Assembly: GCF_010730955.1 (NCBI RefSeq)
Contig: NZ_AP022577.1
Location: forward strand, 2,046,001-2,110,000
Direction of reading: 5' to 3'
DNA: 64,000 nucleotides
DNA from: Mycolicibacterium aubagnense
Lineage (GTDB): Bacteria > Actinomycetota > Actinomycetes > Mycobacteriales > Mycobacteriaceae
Below, piece after piece: positions 27,497 through 36,421 of the stretch. The notes beneath the pieces were generated by a model. It made no database searches, had not been told where the DNA came from, and worked only from the letters and a program-made list of their open reading frames with translations. A program made the translations under genes and the position numbers. Within the stretch, counting starts at the first letter, position 1. Each line of letters starts with the position of its first letter.

Positions 27497-28654
27497 TCAG
27501 CCTGTCGACTCACGATAAGTCCGGGCGATCCGACCGCGTGGACTGGTGACGACCTCGTAGTTGATGGTGCCCAGCAGCTCGGCCCAATCCTGAGCGGTCG
27601 GCTCGCCGGAGGCGCCCGAGCCGAACAGCACCGCCTCGTCCCCCACTGCGACGCCGGCACCGCCCGGCCCCAGGTCAACGACGAACTGGTCCATACAGAT
27701 TCGGCCGACGTTGCGGTACCGGGCGCCGTTGATGCTCACGTCGATCCGCCCGCTGAGACCCCGGAACACCCCGTCGGCGTAGCCGAGCGGGATCAGTCCG
27801 ACGGTAGTGTCGCGGTCAGCGATCCACATGTGCCCGTAGGACACCCCGTCGCCGGCCTTGATCGACCGCACCGCGGAGACGGGACATTTCAGCGTCATGG
27901 CGGGCCGCAGGCCGAAATCGCCGAGGGCGGGGATGGGCGTCTGCCCGTAGATCGCGATACCGGGCCGCACCAGATCGAAGTGCAAATCAGGCCGGGTCAG
28001 GGTCGCCGGCGAGTTGGCCAGGTGCGCCACCTCGAAGCGCACTCCGGCGGCCAGTGCCTGTTCCCGGGCCGCGGTGAGGCGGGCCGCCTGGGTGTCGTTC
28101 ATCGGGTGCTGCGGATCGTCACCGCACACGAGGTGGCTCATGATGCCGCGCGGGCGCACCGCCCCGTCGGCGGTGGCCCGGGCCATGGCCTCGAGCAGTT
28201 CCGGGTACTCGGCGGGGCTGACGCCGTTGCGGCTGAGACCGGTGTCGACCTTCACGGTCACCGTGGCGGGCGCACCGCTGCGGCGCACCGCGTCGAGCAC
28301 ATCGTCGAACTGCCGCACCGTGGACACCGCCACCTGCACATCGGCGGCCAGGGCAGGCGCGAAGTCCGTGCCGGGCAGGTTGAGCCAGGACAGCACGGGC
28401 GCCGTGATGCCGGCCTGTCGCAGCGCCAGCGCCTCACTGATGTTGGTGACACCCAACTCCGCGGCCCCGGCCGCCAGCGCGGCCCGGGCGACCTGTGGCG
28501 CACCGTGTCCGTAGCCGTCGGCCTTGACCACCGCCATCACCGCGGCGCTGCCTGCGCGTTCTCGCAGAAGCCGCACGTTGTGTGCGACGGCACCCAGATC
28601 GACCAGCGCTTCCGCGGTCGGTCCGGGCGTCGGGGAATCGTGGTGCTGGGTCAT
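27497..28654 (-). CDS. alr: Alanine racemase
   Basis: Makes D-alanine for peptidoglycan; the target of D-cycloserine. A 385-residue PLP enzyme with the PLP lysine in [12 protein letters not shown] (near residue 43), the second-base Tyr in [10 protein letters not shown], and [16 protein letters not shown] from the dimer active site. It is the first gene of the alr-hydrolase-tsaE-tsaB-rimI-tsaD run, whose members overlap or are spaced by five bases. Orthologue of Rv3423c. Confidence 0.97.
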   Translation of the reverse strand: MTQHHDSPTPGPTAEALVDLGAVAHNVRLLRERAGSAAVMAVVKADGYGHGAPQVARAALAAGAAELGVTNISEALALRQAGITAPVLSWLNLPGTDFAPALAADVQVAVSTVRQFDDVLDAVRRSGAPATVTVKVDTGLSRNGVSPAEYPELLEAMARATADGAVRPRGIMSHLVCGDDPQHPMNDTQAARLTAAREQALAAGVRFEVAHLANSPATLTRPDLHFDLVRPGIAIYGQTPIPALGDFGLRPAMTLKCPVSAVRSIKAGDGVSYGHMWIADRDTTVGLIPLGYADGVFRGLSGRIDVSINGARYRNVGRICMDQFVVDLGPGGAGVAVGDEAVLFGSGASGEPTAQDWAELLGTINYEVVTSPRGRIARTYRESTG

Positions 28655-28698
28655 GTCGCCACGATTCTCCCAGACGCCCGCCGGAACGCCGTCTGACG

Positions 28699-30093
28699 TC
28701 AGTGTGAGAAGGGCTGCACGTCGTCGAACTGGCCTTTCGGTTTGAGCTCGTCCAGGTCGTTCAGCACCGTGATCAGGTCATCACGCAGGGCACGGGCCAG
28801 GTCAGCCGAGAAGCCTTCCCGGACCACGATCCGCAGCACCGCGATGTCCGTCGCGTCGTCGGGCATGGTGTAGGCCGGTACCTGCCAGCCGTACGCCCGC
28901 AAGGCGTGTGACACGTCGAACTCGGTGTACGGGCGCCTGCCCTTGAGCCGGCAGGCGATCACCGGGATGGCCGAGCCGTCGGTGATCACCTCGAAGTGCT
29001 CGCTCTTGCGCAGTTCGTCGCCGATCCACCGGGCAGTACCGGATAGGCAGCGCATGATCTGCGTGTAGCCGGCCCGGCCCAGCCGCAGGAAGTTGTAGTA
29101 CTGGCCGACCACCTGGTTGCCGGGCCGCGAGAAGTTCAGAGTGAAGGTCGGCATGTCACCGCCCAGGTAGTTGACCCGGAAAACCAGGTCCTCGGGCAGG
29201 TGCTCCTTGCTGCGCCACACCACGAAACCGATGCCCGGGTAGGTGAGCCCGTACTTGTGACCGCTGACGTTGATCGACACCACGCGCGGCAACCGGAAAT
29301 CCCACTCCAGGTCGGGGTGCAGGAACGGGACGACGAAACCCCCGCTGGCGGCATCGACGTGCACGGGGATGTCCAGGCCGCTGTCGGCGGCCAGCTTGTC
29401 CAGGGCGGCGCAGATCTCGGCGATCGGCTCCAGCTCGCCGGTGAAGGTGGTGCCGAGGATTCCCACCACGCCGATCGTGTCTTCGTCGACGTTGGCGAGC
29501 ACCTGTTCCGGAGTGATGACGTAGCGTCCCTCGGCCATCGGCAGGTACCGCGGCTCGACGTCGAAGTAGCGGCAGAACTTCTCCCACACCACCTGGACGT
29601 TGGAGCCCATGACGAGATTGGGAGTCCGGCCCTTCCAGGCAGTGCCGTCCGTCCCGGCCAACTTCGCGCGCCACCGCCATTTGAGCGCCAGCCCGGCCAG
29701 CATCACGGCCTCGCTGGAACCGATGGTCGAGACCCCGCACGCCGCCGACGCGTCATCGTCGCGCAGGTCCTCGGCGTGGAACAGGTCGGCCACCATCGAC
29801 ACGCAGCGGGCCTCGATGGCCGCGGTCGCCGGGTATTCGTCCTTGTCGATCATGTTCTTGTCGAACGTCTCGGCCATCAGCTTCTCGGCCTCGGGGTCCA
29901 TCCAGGTGGTGACGAACGTCGCGAGGTTCAATCGCGAGCTGCCGTCGAGCATCAACTCGTCGTGGATGAAGCGATACGCGGCCTGCGAGTCCATCGGGTC
30001 GTCAGGTAGGCGCAGCGACGGGACCGGTGCGGTGGACAACCGACCGGTGTATGCGGGGCTCATGGTAGATGCGTGAACATGCCTGTGCGACAT
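28699..30093 (-). CDS. gadB: Glutamate decarboxylase
   Basis: Converts glutamate to GABA with use of a proton, a source of acid resistance. 464 residues, nearly identical in layout to M. tuberculosis GadB. The PLP lysine is in [17 protein letters not shown] near residue 272, preceded by [27 protein letters not shown] precedes the ATG. No glutamate/GABA antiporter gene is nearby. The gene lies 15 bases downstream of nnr on the same strand. Confidence 0.96.
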   Translation of the reverse strand: MSHRHVHASTMSPAYTGRLSTAPVPSLRLPDDPMDSQAAYRFIHDELMLDGSSRLNLATFVTTWMDPEAEKLMAETFDKNMIDKDEYPATAAIEARCVSMVADLFHAEDLRDDDASAACGVSTIGSSEAVMLAGLALKWRWRAKLAGTDGTAWKGRTPNLVMGSNVQVVWEKFCRYFDVEPRYLPMAEGRYVITPEQVLANVDEDTIGVVGILGTTFTGELEPIAEICAALDKLAADSGLDIPVHVDAASGGFVVPFLHPDLEWDFRLPRVVSINVSGHKYGLTYPGIGFVVWRSKEHLPEDLVFRVNYLGGDMPTFTLNFSRPGNQVVGQYYNFLRLGRAGYTQIMRCLSGTARWIGDELRKSEHFEVITDGSAIPVIACRLKGRRPYTEFDVSHALRAYGWQVPAYTMPDDATDIAVLRIVVREGFSADLARALRDDLITVLNDLDELKPKGQFDDVQPFSH

Positions 30094-30108
30094 GGGAATT
30101 CCCTTCCT

Positions 30109-31521
30109 CTAGAGCGATGCGACGGCGGCCCGGACGTGGGCCAGGATGCGTAGCGCCGATGTCGGCGCAGGACGAGGTCCCGGGTCCGCTGCGGCCAGGC
30201 CGGCCGCGCGGGCATGCACGAAGGCCGCCATTGCGGCGGCCTCTCCCGGTGCGATACCGGCGGCCAGCAGGGCCCCGATGATGCCGGACAGTACGTCGCC
30301 GGAGCCGGCCGTCGCGGCCCAGGACTGGCCGGCCGGATTCAGATAGGTCGGGCCGTCTGGTTCGGCGATGACGGTGACATTCCCCTTCAACAACACCGTG
30401 GCGCCGAGCCGGTCGGCCAGGGCGCGGGCGGCGCCGACCCGGTCGGGTCCCGGCGGATGCCCTGCGAGCCGGGCGAATTCACCCGCGTGCGGGGTCAGCA
30501 CCGTGGGCGCCGTGCGGTCGATCACCAGATCGAGGTCGGCGGCCAACAGGGTCAGCGCATCGGCATCGACGATCACCGGCAGGTCGGTGGCCAAGGCAAA
30601 GCGCAGCGCCTCATCGCCGGCGGCGTCGGTGCCCACACCTGGACCGACCACCCAGGCCTGTACCCGGCCCGCCGTCGTCGGATCCGACACCGCAATTACT
30701 TCCGGCCAGTGCGACACCACCTCGGCATGCGCGGTGCCGGCGTAGCGGACCATGCCGGAGGTGGCCGCCACGGCGGCACCGGTGCTCAAGATGGCCGCAC
30801 CGGGGTAGGTCGCCGACCCGGCAAGCACGCCCTTCACGCCCTGGCTGTACTTGTCGTCCGACGGGTGCGGCACCGGCCAGCGGGTGCGGACGTCGGGTGC
30901 TTCGAACCCGAGCAGCGCCGGCTGGGGCAGATCGAGACCGATGTCGATCAGTTCGACGCGGCCGCAGTCGGCCAGCCCATGCACGGGTTTGAGGCCACCG
31001 AAGGTCACGGTCAGCGCGGCCCGCACATGGGGACCGTCCGCTGCTCCGGTCCGCACGTCGATGCCGCTGGGAATGTCGACCGCGACGACGGGCGCGGTGG
31101 TGGCGCCGAAGATGGCCGCGGCATGGGGACGCAACGGCCCGGTGGCACCGATACCGACCACACCGTCGATCACCAAATCCGTTGTCGACGGGATGTTCTC
31201 GACGATTCTTCCGCCAGCCCGACGGAACGCCGCCAGCGCCGCGGCGTGGGTATGTTCCGGGTTGAGCAGCACCGCGCTCGCCGCGGTGCCGCGCCGGCGC
31301 AGGAAGGTGGCCGCCCACAGCGCGTCACCGCCGTTGTCCCCCGAGCCGACGACCGCGCAGACCTGGCGGCCGGCGACACCGCCGGCGCGGGCCTTGAGTT
31401 CAGCGGTGATCGCCGTCGCCAAGCCGTAGGCCGCACGGCGCATCAACACGCCATCGGGCAGGGATGCCAGCAGCGGCGCCTCGGCCGCGCGAATCTGCTC
31501 GGCGGTGAAGTAGTGCCGCAT
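30109..31521 (-). CDS. nnr: Bifunctional NAD(P)H-hydrate epimerase / ADP-dependent dehydratase
   Basis: Repairs hydrated NAD(P)H. The N-terminal YjeF_N domain (about 1-210: MRHYFTAEQIRAAEAPLL, GSGDNGGDALWAA) epimerises NAD(P)HX; the C-terminal ribokinase-like domain (about 220-470: SGMVRYAGTAHAEVV, TPHAGEFARLAG, ATAGSGDVLSGIIGALLA) dehydrates it with ADP. 470 residues, like Rv3433c. ATG at 31521 begins the homology; an in-frame extension to 31695 covers a palindromic repeat and is not coding. Confidence 0.95.
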   Translation of the reverse strand: MRHYFTAEQIRAAEAPLLASLPDGVLMRRAAYGLATAITAELKARAGGVAGRQVCAVVGSGDNGGDALWAATFLRRRGTAASAVLLNPEHTHAAALAAFRRAGGRIVENIPSTTDLVIDGVVGIGATGPLRPHAAAIFGATTAPVVAVDIPSGIDVRTGAADGPHVRAALTVTFGGLKPVHGLADCGRVELIDIGLDLPQPALLGFEAPDVRTRWPVPHPSDDKYSQGVKGVLAGSATYPGAAILSTGAAVAATSGMVRYAGTAHAEVVSHWPEVIAVSDPTTAGRVQAWVVGPGVGTDAAGDEALRFALATDLPVIVDADALTLLAADLDLVIDRTAPTVLTPHAGEFARLAGHPPGPDRVGAARALADRLGATVLLKGNVTVIAEPDGPTYLNPAGQSWAATAGSGDVLSGIIGALLAAGIAPGEAAAMAAFVHARAAGLAAADPGPRPAPTSALRILAHVRAAVASL

Positions 31522-31587
31522 AGCTCCGAAGGTTACGCAGATCCGCCCGTCCAGCGTTGGCGTGTGTCCGAGATTGGGGCATCGAGG

Positions 31588-31634
31588 GTGAGCTGGTGTG
31601 CGAAGAACCCGCAGAAGTTCGCGCACAAGCTCAC
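31588..31634. repeat. Palindromic repeat related to 62735-62791
   Basis: Inverted repeat with 17-base arms (31588-31604 and 31618-31634, two mismatches) around a 13-base loop containing CCCGCAG. Outer arm GTGAGCT/AGCTCAC followed by GTTCG matches the hairpin near 62.76 kb. It lies between the divergent nnr and membrane-protein genes. Confidence 0.6.
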
Positions 31635-31658
31635 GTTCGGCACGGATACCATCCCGCC

Positions 31659-32021
31659 ATGACCTACGGCTATCCGCCGCCTCCGGCCAAGCCACCGATC
31701 TCGGGCGGCGACCTCGCCGCGTCGATCGTCGCGCTGGTGCTCACCTATGTCGGCGGTGTGGTGGCGGCATTCTTCGGCCTGTTCGCCATGGCGTTCACGG
31801 ACTACTGTCCGCCGGCCACCTGCCACCCCGATGCAGGCATCAACGTCATGGTCACGGCCTTCATCGCGGCGGCAGTTGTCGCCGTGGCCGGCACGGTCGT
31901 CACGGTTGTCCGGCTCACCAAACGCAACCCCGCCTGGCCGTTCGCCGTCGGCACCATGGCGCTGTGTGCCGTCCTGTGCGTGCTCGGATTCGGCGGCTAC
32001 ATCGCCGCGGTCGGCGGCTGA
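31659..32021 (+). CDS. Small integral membrane protein
   Basis: A 120-residue protein starting MTYGYPPPPAKPPISGG, a proline-rich cytoplasmic lead, then three hydrophobic segments at about 20-45, 60-82 and 95-117. Two cysteines in TDYCPPATCHPDAG lie in the first extracytoplasmic loop and may form a disulfide. It sits between nnr and glmS, where M. tuberculosis also has a membrane protein gene. No function can be assigned. Confidence 0.75.
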   Translation: MTYGYPPPPAKPPISGGDLAASIVALVLTYVGGVVAAFFGLFAMAFTDYCPPATCHPDAGINVMVTAFIAAAVVAVAGTVVTVVRLTKRNPAWPFAVGTMALCAVLCVLGFGGYIAAVGG

Positions 32022-32026
32022 GCGAC

Positions 32027-33895
32027 TTACTCGACGGTGACCGATTTCGCCAGGTTGCGGGGCTTGTCCACGTCGTATCCCCGCTCGCGGGCCACCGACG
32101 CGGCGAACACCTGCAGCGGGATCGTCGACAGCAACGGCTGGAACAGCGTCGAAGTGGCCGGGATCTCGAAGATGTAATCGGCGTACGGCCGCACCGTCTC
32201 GTCGCCTTCCTCGGCGATGACAATGGTCACCGCACCGCGGGCCTGAATCTCGCGGATGTTGCTCAGCAGCTTGGCGTGCAACATCGCGGCGCCCTTGGGC
32301 GACGGCATCACCACGATCACCGGCAGGTCGTCGTCGATGAGTGCGATCGGACCGTGCTTCAGCTCGCCGGCCGCGAAGCCCTCGGCGTGCATGTACGCCA
32401 ACTCCTTGAGCTTGAGCGCACCCTCGAGGGCCACCGGGTAGCCGACGTGCCGCCCCAGGAACAGCACCGTGGGCGACTTCGCGAACTGCCGCCCCAGATC
32501 CGCGATCGGTTCCAGCCGCTCGAGCACCTGCTCGACCAACGCCGGCATGGCCTCCAGCTCGCGGTATTCACGGGCTACCTCGTCCGGGTACTTGGTGCCA
32601 CGGGCCTGGGCCAGCGCCAAGCCGACCAGATAGTTCGCGACCAGCTGGGCGAGGAATGTCTTCGTGGCCGCGACGCCGATCTCCGGCCCGGCCCGGGTGT
32701 AGAGCACGGCGTCGGCCTCGCGCGGAATCTGCGAGCCGTTGGTGTTGCAGATGGCCAGCACCTTGGCCTTCTGGCCCTTGGCGTGCCTGACGGCTTCCAG
32801 AGTGTCGGCGGTCTCGCCGGACTGCGAGATGGCGATTACCAGCGTGCTGCGGTCCAGCACCGGGTCCCGGTACCGGAACTCGCTGGCCAGCTCGACCTCG
32901 ACCGGCAGCCGGGTCCAGTGCTCGATGGCGTACTTGGCGAGCAGACCGGAGTGGTAGGCGGTACCGCAGGCGACGATGAAGACCTTGTCGACGTCGCGCA
33001 GCTCCTGGTCGGAGAGCCGCTGCTCGTCGAGCACGATCCTGCCGTCGACGAAGTGACCGAGCAGCGTGTCGGAGACGGCCGTGGGCTGCTCGGCGATCTC
33101 CTTGTACATGAAGTAGTCGTAGCCACCCTTTTCGGCGGCCGACAGGTCCCAGTCGATGTGGAACGGCCGAGCCCGGTCCGAGGCGTCATTGCCGTCGAAG
33201 TCCAGGACCTGGTAGCCATCCGCGGTGATCACCACGGCCTGGTCCTGCCCGAGCTCGACAGCGTCCCGGGTGTATTCGATGAAGGCCGCGACGTCGGAAC
33301 CGATGAACATCTCGCCGTCGCCGACGCCGACCACCAGCGGGGTGGACCGGCGGGCCGCGATGATGGTGCCCGGCTCGTCGGCATTGGTGAACACCAAGGT
33401 GAAGTGACCCTCGAGCCGGCGCAGCACGGCCAGCACCGATGCCACGAAGTCACCCGCCGTAGGCCCCTGCCGGTAGGCCCGCGCCACCAGGTGGACGGCC
33501 ACCTCGGAATCGGTGTCGCTCTGGAACTCGACACCGGCGGCTTCCAGCTCGGCGCGCAGACCGGCGAAGTTCTCGATGATGCCGTTGTGGACCACCGCGA
33601 GCTTGCCGCTGGCATCGCTGTGCGGATGCGCATTGCGGTCCGTGGGGCGGCCATGAGTTGCCCAGCGGGTGTGCCCCACGCCGGTGGTGCCTTCGAGCTC
33701 GGCGGCGTCGGTTTCGGCCAGCGCCTCTTCCAGGTTGGCCAGTCGGCCGGCGCGCCGCCGGATGGTCAGGCCGCCATGGCCGTCGGCCAAGGCGAGACCG
33801 GCGGAGTCATAACCGCGGTATTCCATCCGTCGCAGCGCGTCGACCACGATGTCGCGGGCCGGCCGTTGCCCGACATAGCCGACGATTCCACACAT
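32027..33895 (-). CDS. glmS: Glutamine-fructose-6-phosphate aminotransferase (isomerizing)
   Basis: Makes glucosamine-6-phosphate, the entry to UDP-GlcNAc for cell wall. 622 residues. The N-terminal Cys nucleophile of the glutaminase domain follows Met (MCGIVGYVGQRPA); the two SIS domains follow (VACGTAYHSGLLAKYAIE, ISQSGETADTLEAVRHAK, GRHVGYPVALEGALKLKELAY) and the C-terminal KPRNLAKSVTVE. ATG at 33895 follows GGAGA. No glmS ribozyme is expected or seen. Orthologue of Rv3436c. Confidence 0.97.
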   Translation of the reverse strand: MCGIVGYVGQRPARDIVVDALRRMEYRGYDSAGLALADGHGGLTIRRRAGRLANLEEALAETDAAELEGTTGVGHTRWATHGRPTDRNAHPHSDASGKLAVVHNGIIENFAGLRAELEAAGVEFQSDTDSEVAVHLVARAYRQGPTAGDFVASVLAVLRRLEGHFTLVFTNADEPGTIIAARRSTPLVVGVGDGEMFIGSDVAAFIEYTRDAVELGQDQAVVITADGYQVLDFDGNDASDRARPFHIDWDLSAAEKGGYDYFMYKEIAEQPTAVSDTLLGHFVDGRIVLDEQRLSDQELRDVDKVFIVACGTAYHSGLLAKYAIEHWTRLPVEVELASEFRYRDPVLDRSTLVIAISQSGETADTLEAVRHAKGQKAKVLAICNTNGSQIPREADAVLYTRAGPEIGVAATKTFLAQLVANYLVGLALAQARGTKYPDEVAREYRELEAMPALVEQVLERLEPIADLGRQFAKSPTVLFLGRHVGYPVALEGALKLKELAYMHAEGFAAGELKHGPIALIDDDLPVIVVMPSPKGAAMLHAKLLSNIREIQARGAVTIVIAEEGDETVRPYADYIFEIPATSTLFQPLLSTIPLQVFAASVARERGYDVDKPRNLAKSVTVE

Positions 33896-33980
33896 GGTTC
33901 TCCAGGGTAGTGCAGCCTCCTGAGTGCCGGACCGCGCACGCGTGGCGCACAAACCAGGGCCACTGCGCTAACGTCATCGC

Positions 33981-34832
33981 GTGGCCAAGACGAAGAAGCT
34001 CTTCGGCGCCCTGACGCGCCGCGGCCCGCACCGCGTTCTGCGTGGTGACCTGGGTTTCGCCGGCCTGCCGGGCACTGTCTACACCCCCGAGTCGGGGCTG
34101 AATCTGCCCGGCGTGGCGTTCGGCCACGACTGGTTGCAGGGTGTCGGACGTTACAACGGCACGCTCGAGCACCTGGCGTCCTGGGGCATCGTCGCGGCCG
34201 CACCCAATACCGAGACGGGCATCGCGCCGTCGGTGCTGAACCTGGCCTTCGACCTGGGTACCACCCTCGACATCATCACCGGGGTCCGGCTGGGCCCCGG
34301 CAAGATCAGCGTGCACCCGACGAAGTTGGGCCTGGTCGGGCACGGTTTCGGCGCATCGGCCGCGGTCTTCACCGCCGTCGGGCTGGGGTCGTCGGCCGCC
34401 CCGCTGAAAGCGGTGGCCGCCGTGTTCCCGACCGCGACCAAGCCCGATGCCGATCAGCCCGCGGCCGGTCTGCGCGTCCCCGGCCTGATCCTGAACGCGC
34501 CCGGCGCCGAGCTGACCATCCAGTCCAATGCCACCGAGCTGGCCGCCGCGTGGCGGACCGCCACCGTGCGAACCGTCGCCAAGGCCGAACCGGGCGGGCT
34601 GGCCGAGGGCTTCCGGCTGTCCAAGCTGGTCGGGATGCCGGGAGCGGATCGCCGCACCCAGAAGACGGTGCGCGCGCTGCTGACCGGATACCTGCTGTTC
34701 CAGCTGACCGGTGACAAGGCATACAAGGATTTCGCCGACGCCGACGTCGTGCTGCCGAAGACCGTTGCCGCCGATCCCGACGCCGAGATCCCGGCGCTGG
34801 AAGACAAGGTCGCCGCCCTGCTGAAGGGCTAG
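33981..34832 (+). CDS. Alpha/beta-hydrolase-fold protein (Rv3438-like)
   Basis: A 283-residue protein that looks like the conserved mycobacterial protein Rv3438: LTRRGPHRVLRGDLGFAGLPG, YTPESGLNLPGVAFGHDWL and LGLVGHGFGASAAVF. The last segment has the shape of a nucleophile elbow, but the expected Ser is replaced by Phe (G-H-G-F-G), so catalysis as a normal hydrolase is doubtful. GTG start at 33981, divergent from glmS. Confidence 0.82.
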   Translation: MAKTKKLFGALTRRGPHRVLRGDLGFAGLPGTVYTPESGLNLPGVAFGHDWLQGVGRYNGTLEHLASWGIVAAAPNTETGIAPSVLNLAFDLGTTLDIITGVRLGPGKISVHPTKLGLVGHGFGASAAVFTAVGLGSSAAPLKAVAAVFPTATKPDADQPAAGLRVPGLILNAPGAELTIQSNATELAAAWRTATVRTVAKAEPGGLAEGFRLSKLVGMPGADRRTQKTVRALLTGYLLFQLTGDKAYKDFADADVVLPKTVAADPDAEIPALEDKVAALLKG

Positions 34833-34935
34833 CTCCGCCCGTGGTCTCCGCGACCTGATCCCGGTCACGGTGAATCGGTGAAAAGTTCACCGGCCGTACA
34901 CCGTTCGCGTATCGACACCCGACGACACTGGACGC

Positions 34936-35940
34936 ATGGCCGACCCCATCGAGCATGTCGTGATCATCGTCAAGGAAAACCACACCTTCGACAACTACTT
35001 CGGCACCTTCCCCGGGGCCAATGGCGCAACGCTGGACCGCGCAGAGAATCCGCCGCCGTCTGATCCCGACCACAAGCATCAGACGTGGATGAACCGCGCG
35101 TCCGACCCGACGTTTCGGGTGCAGTACACCGAACAGGACATCCCCGGCTATTTCGATCTCGCACGCCGGTTCACCTTGTGCGACAACTACTTCTCTGAAG
35201 TGGCAGGCCCGTCCACGCCCAACCACCTGATGCTGATCTGCGCCGATTCCCCGGTGATCAACAACCCGCATCACCATTACCGGCCGACTCCCGGCGACCG
35301 CTTCACGCTGCCCTCACTGCCCGCCGCGCTCGAGAAAGCCGGCCTGTCGTGGGGCAACTACGGCGGGTATGCGTTCTCCTACATCGATGGCCTGCACACC
35401 CACGGCAGCAACCATGGCCGCGATGCCTTCGCAACGCAGGCCCGCGCGGGCAAGCTACCGACGGTGTCCTGGGTGTACGGCGACGGAAAACCCGATCTGT
35501 CGGAGCATCCCACCCAGAACGTCACCGACGGCATGAACTGGACCCTGCAACAGATCCAGGCCGTCGTCGACGGCGGACTGTGGGAGCGCGTCGCGATCTT
35601 CATCACCTGGGACGACTGGGGTGGCTGGTACGACCACGTCGACCCGAAAGTCGTCGAAACCTGGAACCACACCCACGCCCAACGGCCCGACGACGAATTC
35701 GCCGAGTTCGACGGCCAGCCGTTCCGCTACGGCTCCCGGGTGCCGTGCCTGGTGGTCGGGCCGTACGCCAAACCAGGTCACCTCAGCAGCCAGCTCAATT
35801 CGCACGTCAGCCTCCTCAAGTTCTGCGAAACCAACTTCGGGTTGGACCCGCTGACCGAGCGGGACGCCGCCGCCAACGGCATGACGGATTGCTTCGATCT
35901 GACGCAGCCGCCGAACCCGGCGCCGACCAGCCGGCCCTGA
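34936..35940 (+). CDS. Phosphoesterase family protein (phospholipase C / acid phosphatase-like)
   Basis: A 334-residue member of the phosphoesterase family that includes mycobacterial phospholipases C. Metal and nucleophile segments: HVVIIVKENHTFDNYFGTFPG (Glu-Asn and Thr), TPNHLMLI, DDWGGWYDHVDP and PCLVVGPYAKPG. Unlike the Plc proteins it has no Tat or Sec signal peptide and lacks the C-terminal DUF756 domains, so it is probably a cytoplasmic phosphatase-like enzyme. Confidence 0.88.
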   Translation: MADPIEHVVIIVKENHTFDNYFGTFPGANGATLDRAENPPPSDPDHKHQTWMNRASDPTFRVQYTEQDIPGYFDLARRFTLCDNYFSEVAGPSTPNHLMLICADSPVINNPHHHYRPTPGDRFTLPSLPAALEKAGLSWGNYGGYAFSYIDGLHTHGSNHGRDAFATQARAGKLPTVSWVYGDGKPDLSEHPTQNVTDGMNWTLQQIQAVVDGGLWERVAIFITWDDWGGWYDHVDPKVVETWNHTHAQRPDDEFAEFDGQPFRYGSRVPCLVVGPYAKPGHLSSQLNSHVSLLKFCETNFGLDPLTERDAAANGMTDCFDLTQPPNPAPTSRP

Positions 35941-35945
35941 AGGCA

Positions 35946-36377
35946 TCAACCCATCGAGCGCTCGCCGATCCACGCATACGCCCGCCGCAGGGTCTCGCCC
36001 GAGTCGAACACGTCGGCCTCCCACGTCGTCGACCTGACGTCTCCGCGATCGCGGTAGCGGTCCATGATGTTCAGGTGCCGTGGCAGAACGATGAACTGCT
36101 GCAAGGCTTCTGCGCTTTCCCATACCGAGATTGAACCGCTGCGGCCCGCCACTGGCAGGCTCCACAGCCACAGTCCGATGGCACCGGGCATGGCGTACCA
36201 GCCTTCCCGCATCCGCATCCCCCGGTAGGCGATGCCCGGCAAGGCCCGACGCTGCTGCGATGCGAAATCGGTCACGCTGACCACCACCTGACGCCCTGCC
36301 GGATTCACTGGCCCGGGCATCCACCCGGTGACGACGGGCTGGCCCAGTGCAGTGGAAACATGATTCAAAGCGGTCAT
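35946..36377 (-). CDS. Monooxygenase-like / DUF3291-type stress protein
   Basis: A 143-residue protein, start MTALNHVSTALGQPV, with a dimeric alpha/beta-barrel look: VVVSVTDFASQQRRALPGIAYRGMRM, LWLWSLPVAGRSGSISVWESAEALQQFIVLPRH. The last part (SVWES...AL..F....H) is typical of antibiotic-biosynthesis-monooxygenase and DUF3291 folds. The gene is divergent from a MocR regulator with only 29 bases between starts, so it is probably its target. Function unknown. Confidence 0.68.
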   Translation of the reverse strand: MTALNHVSTALGQPVVTGWMPGPVNPAGRQVVVSVTDFASQQRRALPGIAYRGMRMREGWYAMPGAIGLWLWSLPVAGRSGSISVWESAEALQQFIVLPRHLNIMDRYRDRGDVRSTTWEADVFDSGETLRRAYAWIGERSMG

Positions 36378-36398
36378 GACACCCACCCTGCGCCTACG

Positions 36399-36421
36399 AT
36401 TGGTATGTGTCATGGTCCAAT
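36399..36421. promoter_or_regulatory. Candidate MocR operator/promoter
   Basis: ATTGG and CCAAT bracket a 13-base spacer, and a second CCAAT lies at 36441-36445. It covers the GTG at 36407 of the MocR gene, which suggests the true start may be downstream (GTG 36472) or that the regulator represses itself. Low certainty. Confidence 0.3.

Noticed and set aside
31598..33910. 770-codon ORF on the plus strand
   Set aside because: Antisense to glmS, with low-complexity His/Arg/Gly/Asp composition. glmS is certain on the other strand.
32022..33980. glmS ribozyme upstream of glmS
   Set aside because: That riboswitch belongs to Gram-positive low-GC bacteria; the 85-base gap upstream is too short and shows no such fold.
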